A stretch of 12,481 nt of DNA from an uncultured euryarchaeote (GTDB lineage Archaea; Thermoplasmatota; Poseidoniia; Poseidoniales; Thalassarchaeaceae): positions 1 through 12,481 of the forward strand of contig CALCOR010000203.1 of assembly GCA_937897085.1 (NCBI GenBank), written 5' to 3'. Both the position numbers and the translations under genes were made by a program. Below, piece after piece: positions 6,870 to 12,481 of the stretch (positions within the stretch are counted from its first letter, which is position 1; each line of letters begins with the position of its first letter). The notes under the pieces are model-generated. The model did no database searches, was not told the origin of the DNA, and saw only the letters and a program-made list of their open reading frames with translations.

Positions 6870-7927
6870 GCGCCGAAGGTGGCAGAAAGGGCACGCGCGG
6901 CGGCCAGGGCCGCGGCCGAGGTAGCCGTGGAGGTGGCAGAGGCGGGAAGGGAAAGAGGCGACACGATTCCAACCTGTTCGATGACCTCGATGATCTCGAG
7001 GCCTACGAGATTCGTGAGCGACTGGCGCAGCATCGCGCCGGTTTGCGAGCGACCGAGCAGCAGCACGATTCGCTGCAATCCGAGCGAAGAGCTCTCATTT
7101 CCACCGTCCAGTTGCTGCGTGATGCTGTCGGCAAGAGCAGTGGCATCAGCCGCGAACGAGGGAAACTCCTGAAGGAATTACGCGAGCGGCGTAAGCGGGT
7201 GGATGAACAACGAAACATCCGAGATAGCATCAACGAACGCATCGCCCCGCCATCCTCCTTGATCGATTCACTGCTGAAAAAGACCCTCAAGCGGCTGACC
7301 GTACTGCCTGACGACTTGTTGAAGATGCCCAACCTGCCCACCGAGATCAAACAGTTCTCATTCCTGTTCGAACTCCAGCAGATGCACGCACAGAAGAATC
7401 TCAGCGACGCTGCCCACGACGAATACGTCAAGTTGATGCGCAAACAGCAGAGGACTATCGATAATCTCGATGCGCTGAAGGACGAGCGCGAGCAGATCGC
7501 CAGCGTGACGACCAGTGAGGATCCCCGCCTGAAGGAGATGAAGGTCAATCGCAAAGAGGAGAAACAACTCAACAAACGCATCGCCAGCATGCTTGACACC
7601 ATACTCTCTCAGCGTGATGAGATCAAGGGTCACCGGCGTGAGATCGGTCGTCTCGAGGCGTTCCTGCGCATTCGCACAGACGCGGAGCGTAAGGGGCACA
7701 CTGTGCAGCCACGCATACAGGACATCCAGCAGCGAGCGGCAAGTGGCGGCGCTCTCTCGCTCGAGGAGTTGTCTCGCTTGATCTCAAGCGGTGGCCTGAG
7801 CGACCTTGACAGTCGAGAGGAGGAGAAGCCATCCCGGAGCACGCGGGTAGAGCCACCCAAACCCAAACGGCGCAAGGCGAAGGCGAGGCGCGGTAAACCC
7901 GGTAGGCAGAAATCAACCCAGGACTGA
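6866..7927 (+). CDS. Coiled-coil protein 3 (COG1340-like) with RGG-rich N-terminus and basic C-terminus
   Basis: This 353-residue protein has three parts. Residues 5-32 are a Gly/Arg tract with repeated RGG and RG motifs, of the kind seen in RNA-binding proteins. Residues about 40-280 are a long helical region with heptad-like charged repeats, interrupted by a Pro-containing segment near 127-160 (APPSSLIDSLLKKTLKRL, then PDDLLKMPNLP). The C-terminal part holds a family-like motif, IQDIQQRAASGGALSLEEL at 284-302, and a Lys/Arg-rich tail (331-350) ending STQD. The ATG overlaps the stop of the preceding coiled-coil gene by four bases, and GGAGG at 6852-6856 gives a ribosome site with 9-base spacing, which fixes the start. 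Both ends being strongly basic suggests nucleic-acid binding, an inference. The central region is the most diverged of the four paralogues. It could be a structural subunit partnering coiled-coil protein 2. No enzymatic residues are visible. Confidence 0.85.
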   Translation: MSAEGGRKGTRGGQGRGRGSRGGGRGGKGKRRHDSNLFDDLDDLEAYEIRERLAQHRAGLRATEQQHDSLQSERRALISTVQLLRDAVGKSSGISRERGKLLKELRERRKRVDEQRNIRDSINERIAPPSSLIDSLLKKTLKRLTVLPDDLLKMPNLPTEIKQFSFLFELQQMHAQKNLSDAAHDEYVKLMRKQQRTIDNLDALKDEREQIASVTTSEDPRLKEMKVNRKEEKQLNKRIASMLDTILSQRDEIKGHRREIGRLEAFLRIRTDAERKGHTVQPRIQDIQQRAASGGALSLEELSRLISSGGLSDLDSREEEKPSRSTRVEPPKPKRRKAKARRGKPGRQKSTQD

Positions 7928-7968
7928 GAGCCGCAACCTCGATGCGCAACCACCGAGGTCGCCAACCG

Positions 7969-8466
7969 ATGGTCGAACTCGCTTGGCGGCTGTATCCCGA
8001 CGCAGCGCTGGCGCTCGATGAGGCTGCTTGGAGGCGCTGCTCACAACTGGTCGAGGAGTGTACCGGCGAATATTACGAGAGTGAACAACTTCAGCGACTG
8101 CCGCTCGCTGAGGAGTTTGGATGCCTGGTGCTGGAATCGATCCGGCGTCCTGGGCGACCCCTTGGTCTGCTGTTCAGCATGCGCTTGGACGAGACCACCG
8201 CACGGGTGCTGCTGTTCCTCGTCGAGTCTAATCTACAGAACAGGGGGCTCGGGGAACAGGCATGGGAGGAGTTCGCGCAACTAGCGAGGCAGGACGGAGT
8301 TGACTGGGTGCAGTTGGAAGTTAGAGAGGATAACTTGGATGGTCAGAGGTTCTATCACCGATTCGGACTCGAAGCCGTTGGCTGCTTGGAATCCTACTAC
8401 GGAGACGGTGGCGACGGGATGCTCATGCGAGGTCCACTGATGAAGCAGACGCCACAGATTGGCTGA
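7969..8466 (+). CDS. GNAT-family N-acetyltransferase (RimI-like)
   Basis: GNAT enzymes transfer an acetyl group from acetyl-CoA to an amine, often a protein N-terminus in the RimI branch. The 165-residue protein shows the acetyl-CoA pyrophosphate-binding loop QNRGLG at 90-95 after the strand ARVLLFLVES. Motif B then follows: LEVREDNLDGQRFYHRFGLE at 116-135, then YYGDGGDGMLM, as in RimI-type enzymes (LEVRxxNxxAxxFYxxxGF, YYxDGxDA). The substrate cannot be predicted. ATG 7969 was chosen over ATG 7942 because GAGGT lies nine bases upstream and the extra nine residues look unrelated. It follows coiled-coil gene 3 by about 40 bases on the same strand and may share its transcript. A possible role is acetylating a neighbouring protein, but that is speculation. 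Confidence 0.88.
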   Translation: MVELAWRLYPDAALALDEAAWRRCSQLVEECTGEYYESEQLQRLPLAEEFGCLVLESIRRPGRPLGLLFSMRLDETTARVLLFLVESNLQNRGLGEQAWEEFAQLARQDGVDWVQLEVREDNLDGQRFYHRFGLEAVGCLESYYGDGGDGMLMRGPLMKQTPQIG

Positions 8467-8504
8467 CAGCGCCGTTTTTCTCCGCGGACGGTCTCCGCTG
8501 GCTG

Positions 8505-8852
8505 ATGCGACAACAAGTTCTCGAGGAATTCGCCGCCGCCGAGGGGGTGGTATGGGCTGGAATTCTCTCAGGGGAGGGCTTCATCCATGAAGCGGTCGGC
8601 GCAGACTCATCGAACCTCGAAGGGGCGGGATCGCTCGCACCGGCGATGCTCGACGCCTCCGACGCGCTCAGCTCAGCAAGCGAGAGAGGCGCCACGACGA
8701 GAGTGACTGCTCTGGCGACTGCGGGTACTCTCGTGTGTGAGCGGCTCGCCCCAGACTGGCATCTGCTCGCCCGCTTGGAATCTGGCGCCAACCTCGGTCT
8801 GCTCCGCATCGCACTCTCAGGATGCTGCGAGAGACTCCGCGAACTTCTGTGA
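8505..8852 (+). CDS. Roadblock/LC7-domain protein
   Basis: This 115-residue protein fits a single Roadblock/LC7 domain. It has an N-terminal helix (VLEEFAAAEGV), two strands with a turn (VVWAGILSGEGFIHEAV), a central helix (about 38-62), the strand pair TRVTALATAGTLVCERL and HLLARLESGAN, and a final helix beginning LGLLRIALSGCCERL. The 'ANLGLLR' turn is typical of MglB-like members. Roadblock proteins dimerise and usually regulate Ras-like GTPases such as MglA or scaffold signalling and motility complexes. No GTPase is encoded in this window. No Shine-Dalgarno sequence is seen. The frame is open further upstream without an ATG, so a non-standard earlier start overlapping the GNAT gene cannot be excluded. 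It converges with the KaiC-like gene across 22 bases. Confidence 0.75.
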   Translation: MRQQVLEEFAAAEGVVWAGILSGEGFIHEAVGADSSNLEGAGSLAPAMLDASDALSSASERGATTRVTALATAGTLVCERLAPDWHLLARLESGANLGLLRIALSGCCERLRELL

Positions 8853-8874
8853 GTCGGGCAATCGGTGTGCTGTA

Positions 8875-9558
8875 CTAATCGAACAGTGGACCCATGATGC
8901 TGATGCCGCCATTACTGGCATCAATCGCCTGCTTCTCCATCGAATGGTTCACGTGACGCATCTTCTCAATCTGCAGGGTGCGCACGATCTTCCCGTTCCT
9001 GCGATCCAGTCCGAGGGAGAGAATCGCATCTGCGATGAAGCCCTCATTGCCCTGGAGTTCAGCATGCTCCCCGGACTGTCGTTCGGTGACTATCAGGGTG
9101 TAGAGTCCCTGTGAGCGCAGGAAGTCGAAGAATCCGAACATCCGCTTGCGCATGTCCGCATCCACGGTTGTCAGGCTGTAGATGGCCCCCAGACTGTCGA
9201 GTACGAATGTGGTGAAGGCATGCCCGCGCTCCTGCTTGAAATGCTGGATCATCCTACGGGTGAACTTCAGGTAATCCATCGCCTCGTTCTCCTTGCGCAG
9301 TTCTGTGAAGTCGGTAATCTGCAGGTTCGGGGGAAGGTCGATGCGCATCGACTGGCAGGACTTAAGCAGGCTGTCGACCGTCTCTTCAACTGTACAAAAG
9401 AGACCGAACTCCCCCGTGCGACGCAGATGATTGGCGACCAAGGATAGTGCGAATCCGGTCTTCATCGACCCGGGCGGACCGGTCACCAACGTGAGATACG
9501 GAGGGGACACGTCACTCTGCATCACCCGCTCCATACCGGGAATCCCACCGATGAACAT
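8875..9558 (-). CDS. KaiC-like RecA-superfamily ATPase with atypical P-loop
   Basis: This is a single-domain KaiC-like ATPase (COG0467 type) of 227 residues. Walker A is GPPGSMKT at 27-34, with Met where nearly all P-loops have Gly. The paired glutamates E58-E59 (FCTVEET) match the catalytic pair of KaiC-family ATPases, and Walker B is TTFVLDS with D121. TER at 158-160 and the closing strands FIADAILSLGL and IEKMRHVNHS...GGISIMG follow the KaiC pattern. These proteins are usually hexameric or filamentous ATPases that act as switches in signalling, or as remodelling factors. It is not ArlH or RadA by visible motifs. An upstream in-frame start at 9627 would add 23 Arg-rich residues unlike the family, so ATG 9558 was chosen. 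It is divergent from coiled-coil gene 4 across a 188-base region and convergent with the Roadblock gene, so a link to either is possible but unproven. Confidence 0.87.
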   Translation of the reverse strand: MFIGGIPGMERVMQSDVSPPYLTLVTGPPGSMKTGFALSLVANHLRRTGEFGLFCTVEETVDSLLKSCQSMRIDLPPNLQITDFTELRKENEAMDYLKFTRRMIQHFKQERGHAFTTFVLDSLGAIYSLTTVDADMRKRMFGFFDFLRSQGLYTLIVTERQSGEHAELQGNEGFIADAILSLGLDRRNGKIVRTLQIEKMRHVNHSMEKQAIDASNGGISIMGPLFD

Positions 9559-9746
9559 CGCTACCGACGGCGGGTAATGCCGACGCCGACTTAATCGTTG
9601 CCGCGGAAGACACCCTCTCAGTCTCAACGAGCGCCTCAGTGGATGTGGCGGGGAAATGACAGTCGTTAAATGTGGGCTACGGGTGGCACTTCCAGCGCGG
9701 CACGGCCCTCAGGGGACGCAGAACGAACAAAGGGAGCGGAGACTGA
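9559..9746. promoter_or_regulatory. Divergent promoter region between the KaiC-like gene and coiled-coil gene 4
   Basis: This 188-base region holds TTAAAT at 9666-9671, a TATA-like box for the plus strand that would give a leader of about 50 bases. A minus-strand GATTAA at about 9591-9596 lies about 35 bases from the KaiC-like ATG. GGAG at 9738-9741 is five bases before the ATG of coiled-coil gene 4 and acts as its ribosome site. No RNA gene or clear inverted-repeat operator was recognised. Confidence 0.45.
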
Positions 9747-10607
9747 ATGGAGGGGGAACTCCGTCAGTTGACAAGCCAAATCGATAAACTGGTCTCAGAA
9801 CACCGCACCAGCCGCGATGAATGGAACGCCCGCACTGTAGAATACCGCACTCGCCGTGATAAGATCGGCGGGAAGAAGCGCGGGATGTTCGACGAGATAC
9901 AACGTCTACGGATGATTCGCGACGAAGGCAACGAGAGCGTCAAGTCTGCGAAGAAAGAAAGAGACGCGGGTAACTTGTCGGTGGCCAAGGCGAAGGAGCG
10001 ACTCCAGGAATTGCGTGGCGACGACGCAGATCATAAACCCAAGGGGCCGAACATCCACAGCCTCAGGAAAAAACTCAACGAGATGGAGGACGATTACGAG
10101 ACGGGAAGGTTCGGGGGCGGTAAGAAGGAGAAGGAGGCCGTCGACGCGATGCGTGAACTTGACCGTCAAATCAAGAAACTGAACTCGATACAGGAAGACG
10201 ACAGTGACCTCAGTAGGGCATTGCAGGCTCGCATAGAGGCAATCGAAATCCAAGAAGTGGCACACCAGAAGGTGGTCGAGGAAGTGGAGAGAGCGCAGAA
10301 GGCCCACGTATTGATGCTCGAACTCCGTGAAGAGGTCAATCGGCTCACAGAACTGCACGAAGAAGCTCATCAAGCGTTCGTCGACTCGAAAATGCACGCG
10401 GACTCTGAGCACCGCCGCTACATCGTCGCCATGCGTATCATGTATGGAATTCGCTACCTGTTCGATGCCAAGGAGGCGCGCACGGCCGGACGCGAACCGA
10501 CGCGGGTTCAGGCGCGCGTCGAGGTCCAAGACCTGATGTCCAAGCTCATGAGTGGGGAGACACTGTCCACCGAGGAGTTGATGGGTATCCACAGAGACGG
10601 AGATTGA
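9747..10607 (+). CDS. Coiled-coil protein 4 (COG1340-like), canonical member
   Basis: This 286-residue protein is the closest of the four to the usual archaeal COG1340 pattern in length and layout. The N-terminal helix (1-90) is followed by a SLRKKLNEMEDDYET...KEKEAVDAMRELDRQI block at 105-142. A long helix carries the His-marked HEEAHQAFVDSKMHADSEH at 204-222, and the terminal motif LMSKLMSGETLSTEEL is at 263-278. It lacks the basic tails of the other three. The ATG is preceded by GGAG five bases upstream. Its TGA lies 14 bases before the purP ATG, and purP's ribosome site sits in that gap, so the two are almost certainly co-transcribed. Function is unknown. Some databases call relatives phosphoserine phosphatase, but no phosphatase motif (such as DxDxT) is present. 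Confidence 0.88.
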   Translation: MEGELRQLTSQIDKLVSEHRTSRDEWNARTVEYRTRRDKIGGKKRGMFDEIQRLRMIRDEGNESVKSAKKERDAGNLSVAKAKERLQELRGDDADHKPKGPNIHSLRKKLNEMEDDYETGRFGGGKKEKEAVDAMRELDRQIKKLNSIQEDDSDLSRALQARIEAIEIQEVAHQKVVEEVERAQKAHVLMLELREEVNRLTELHEEAHQAFVDSKMHADSEHRRYIVAMRIMYGIRYLFDAKEARTAGREPTRVQARVEVQDLMSKLMSGETLSTEELMGIHRDGD

Positions 10608-10608
10608 A

Positions 10609-10613
10609 GGAGG
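10609..10613 (+). promoter_or_regulatory. Ribosome binding site of purP
   Basis: GGAGG lies eight bases before the ATG at 10622, immediately after the stop of coiled-coil gene 4. It decides for ATG 10622 over the in-frame TTG at 10604 that overlaps the upstream gene. Confidence 0.65.
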
Positions 10614-10621
10614 GAATACGA

Positions 10622-11779
10622 ATGATTACACATGACGAAATTACGGGAATTCTGACAGAATATGATCGGCTCAAACTGCGTATCGGAATGACCGCTAGCC
10701 ACTCCGCGCTGGACATCTGCGATGGTGCCATCGAGGAGGGGTTTCCTACCGTTGCGTATTGCCAGAAGGGGCGAGAGAAGACGTATTCCGATTACTTCCG
10801 TACCGCACGCAGCAGCAGTGGTCGCGTCGTACGTGGCATGGTGGACAAGGCCATCGTGCTCGACAGGTTCAGCGATGTCCTAGATACTGAGTTCCAGCAA
10901 CAGATGCGTGATCGAAACGTAATCTACATCCCGAATCGCTCGTTCACATCATACTGCCCGATGCAAGCGATTGAGGATGACTTCCGCGTCCCGATGCTCG
11001 GCAGCCGCAACATGCTGCGTATGGAAGAGCGCACAGAGGATCAGGACTACTACTGGATCCTCGAACAGGCTGGCTTGCCCTACCCTGAGGATATCGGTGA
11101 CCCAGAGGATATCGACTGTCTGTGCATGGTGAAGTTGCACCACGCTGAGAAGAAACTCGAACGCGGATTCTTCGCCTGTGGGTCACACGAAGAGTATGTC
11201 GAGAAGTCGCAATCACTGCTCGCTCAAGGGGTCATAGATGAACAGGGCCTGGCCAGCGCCCGAATTGAGCGCTACGTCATCGGCCCGGTGTTCAACCTCA
11301 ATTTCTTCTACAGCCCTCTGGAGGAGGACCTCCCCAAACTGGAGTTGCTCGGAGTCGACTGGCGCTTCGAATCTAGCCTCGATGGCCACGTGCGCCTGCC
11401 GGCACCTGTGCAGATGGCGTTGCCGGAGTCTCAGCAGATTCCTGAGATGACGGTGGTGGGTCACAACACGGCGACCATTCGTGAGAGTCTGCTGGAAGAG
11501 GCTTTCGACCTAGGCGAGAAGTTCGTGGCCGCATCCAAGGAGCATTATGACCCGGGAATCATCGGTCCATTCTGCCTACAAACCTGTATCGACAAGGACA
11601 TGAATTACTGGATCTACGATGTGGCACCACGAGTAGGCGGTGGCACCAATGTTCACCTGAACTCTGGCCACCCGTACGGCAACTCGCTGTGGAGGAAGGA
11701 AATGTCCAGTGGAAGACGTATCGCCCTCGAGTTGCGCCAGGCCGTCGAACAGGACCGCCTCGACGAGGTCCTCACCTGA
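10622..11779 (+). CDS. purP: PurP: formate-dependent 5-formaminoimidazole-4-carboxamide ribotide (FAICAR) synthetase
   Basis: PurP is the archaeal ATP-grasp enzyme that converts AICAR, formate and ATP to FAICAR in purine synthesis, replacing the folate-dependent PurH formyltransferase step. The 385-residue protein carries the family's N-terminal SHSALDICDGAIEEGF (26-41) and the IPNRSFTSYCPM strand region (103-114). The ATP-grasp segment GSRNMLRMEER is at 127-137, and MVKLHHA (169-175) supplies the nucleotide-contacting Lys. ARIERYVIGPVFNLNFFYSP follows (213-232), and the ending PRVGGGTN...GHPYGNSLW...SSGRRIALEL (336-371) closes the ATP-grasp site. Length is slightly above the typical 360 residues. 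A strong GGAGG fixes the start. Some archaea have more than one PurP-like protein, so the sequence alone does not prove this is the sole or active copy. Confidence 0.94.
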   Translation: MITHDEITGILTEYDRLKLRIGMTASHSALDICDGAIEEGFPTVAYCQKGREKTYSDYFRTARSSSGRVVRGMVDKAIVLDRFSDVLDTEFQQQMRDRNVIYIPNRSFTSYCPMQAIEDDFRVPMLGSRNMLRMEERTEDQDYYWILEQAGLPYPEDIGDPEDIDCLCMVKLHHAEKKLERGFFACGSHEEYVEKSQSLLAQGVIDEQGLASARIERYVIGPVFNLNFFYSPLEEDLPKLELLGVDWRFESSLDGHVRLPAPVQMALPESQQIPEMTVVGHNTATIRESLLEEAFDLGEKFVAASKEHYDPGIIGPFCLQTCIDKDMNYWIYDVAPRVGGGTNVHLNSGHPYGNSLWRKEMSSGRRIALELRQAVEQDRLDEVLT

Positions 11780-11821
11780 GGGCTGGCGCGGGTTCAAGGG
11801 CCGTCGTGGTTGCACCGATTA

Positions 11822-11827
11822 GAGGGG
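11822..11827 (+). promoter_or_regulatory. Ribosome binding site of the Lgt-like gene
   Basis: GAGGGG lies six bases before the ATG at 11834, a good Shine-Dalgarno match and spacing. It supports this start for the gene that runs off the window end. Confidence 0.55.
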
Positions 11828-11833
11828 TTGAGC

Positions 11834-12481
11834 ATGCAGTTCCCGCTCTGGATTGATCTCGGCTTCGTCAGCCTTCATCCGCATTTAGTCCTCGAGGCTC
11901 TGGGATACATCGTCGGGCTGAGCCTGATGGCCCGTGAGGGGAGCCGCAGAGGAGATTCGCTCGACGGAACTCACCGAGGTCTGCTCATCATCACGGCCCT
12001 GCTCGGAGCAATCATCGGTGCCAAGACGCTCGCATGGCTGGAACACGCGCCCCAGACGCTGCAATTAGCGAGTGAACACCCATTTCGGCTCATCGGTGGC
12101 AAGACCATCGTCGGTGGACTTCTAGGTGGGACTCTGGCAGTTGAACTGGTGAAGAAGAGGCTGGGGGTCACCGAGCGTACCGGCGACATCTACGTCACAC
12201 CTTTGCTCGTCTCCATCAGCATCGGCAGGCTCGGGTGCTTCCTGTCCGGGATGGATGACATGACCTTCGGATACCACTCCGATCTCCCTTGGGCTGTCGA
12301 TTTCGGTGACGGCCCGCGCCACCCGACCCAGCTCTACGAGATTCTCTTCCTGTGTTATCTGGGCCTACGCCTCGGCAAGCATGAGCGTGACGGGCTCCAA
12401 CTTCCACCCGGCGCCCGCTACCAACTGTTCATGCTCATCTATCTCGGCTGGCGCCTCTCTGTCGATTTCATCAAACCTGCA
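11834..12481 (+). CDS. Lgt-superfamily membrane protein (prolipoprotein diacylglyceryl transferase-like), 3' end outside the window
   Basis: The frame runs from ATG 11834 to the last base, giving 216 residues without a stop, so the gene is cut by the window edge. Hydrophobic segments near 18-32, 48-68, 86-106 and 120-138, and again past 170, fit a multi-spanning membrane protein. Lgt-type marks are GGKTIVGGLLGG at 88-99, the signature region GRLGCFLSG at 131-139, RHPTQLYE at 162-169, and WRLSVDFIKP at 206-215, equivalent to the Lgt Arg/Glu block. Bacterial Lgt adds diacylglycerol to the lipobox Cys of secreted proteins. Here the usual Asn of the GRxGN signature is Cys, and the catalytic-loop His of E. 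coli Lgt (H103, in 'FHGG') is Val (V93). It is therefore a divergent subfamily and its reaction is uncertain. The start has a clear ribosome site 54 bases after purP. Confidence 0.82.
   Translation, partial: MQFPLWIDLGFVSLHPHLVLEALGYIVGLSLMAREGSRRGDSLDGTHRGLLIITALLGAIIGAKTLAWLEHAPQTLQLASEHPFRLIGGKTIVGGLLGGTLAVELVKKRLGVTERTGDIYVTPLLVSISIGRLGCFLSGMDDMTFGYHSDLPWAVDFGDGPRHPTQLYEILFLCYLGLRLGKHERDGLQLPPGARYQLFMLIYLGWRLSVDFIKPA

Noticed and set aside
8471..8504. T-run CGTTTTTC as a possible terminator after the GNAT gene
   Set aside because: Only five T's, and the Roadblock gene begins 25 bases later on the same strand. There is not enough evidence for transcription termination here.
9559..9746. 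Possible small RNA or tRNA in the largest intergenic gap
   Set aside because: No cloverleaf, box elements or stable hairpin could be recognised. The TATA-like and ribosome-site sequences explain the gap as a promoter region.
9906..10592. Minus-strand 228-residue frame opposite coiled-coil gene 4
   Set aside because: Its His/Leu/Phe-rich composition is the expected mirror of a coiled-coil gene, and it lacks a ribosome site and known motifs.
9747..10607. Phosphoserine phosphatase activity for coiled-coil protein 4
   Set aside because: Relatives are sometimes given this name, but no HAD phosphatase motif (DxDxT, conserved Lys, DD) is present, and the protein is almost entirely coiled coil.

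Overview
The window reads as a compact chromosomal segment from a moderately GC-rich archaeon, most likely a euryarchaeon of the Thermoplasmatota / marine Poseidoniales (Marine Group II) type. The evidence is the gene set: an Nre-family DNA repair protein, a PurP-type formate-dependent purine ligase, several archaeal coiled-coil proteins resembling COG1340, a DtxR-family iron-type regulator, a single-domain KaiC-like ATPase, and a large N-glycosylation-rich surface protein with cytoplasmic zinc ribbons. TATA-like boxes lie about 25-35 bp upstream of several start codons, as expected for archaeal promoters with leaderless or short-leader transcripts. The lineage is an inference from gene content, not a database result. 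No tRNA, rRNA, CRISPR array, transposase or phage gene was seen, and no gene-free stretch exceeds 300 bases.

Layout. Bases 1-208 may carry the tail of an upstream gene. An Nre repair gene follows on the plus strand (219-1466) and overlaps by 10 bases the convergent stop of coiled-coil gene 1 (minus, 1457-2461). Next on the minus strand come a DtxR-type metal regulator (2551-3201) and an 880-residue membrane-anchored surface protein (3262-5904). A tight divergent promoter region (5905-5999) separates these from a plus-strand run: coiled-coil gene 2, coiled-coil gene 3 (joined to gene 2 by an ATGA overlap), a GNAT acetyltransferase and a Roadblock/LC7 protein. A KaiC-like ATPase (minus, 8875-9558) converges on the Roadblock gene with a 22-base gap. 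From 9747, coiled-coil gene 4 and purP form a tight plus-strand pair. A gene for an Lgt-superfamily membrane protein then runs off the window end.

The most unusual aspect is that four diverged coiled-coil paralogues sit within about 9 kb. All four have long charged helices. Different members keep the other family marks: the 'LET...EK' hairpin-like segment and His-flanked helix (1, 2, 4), and a C-terminal 'G-x-x-L-S-x-E-E-L'-like tail (clearly 3 and 4, looser in 1). Three of the four also carry strongly basic tails, and one has an RGG-rich N-terminus. They are interleaved with a KaiC-like ATPase whose P-loop is non-canonical, a Roadblock protein and an acetyltransferase. This makes a plausible but unproven multi-subunit scaffold or nucleic-acid-associated assembly. 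The other genes look like housekeeping functions (repair, purine synthesis, metal regulation, envelope).
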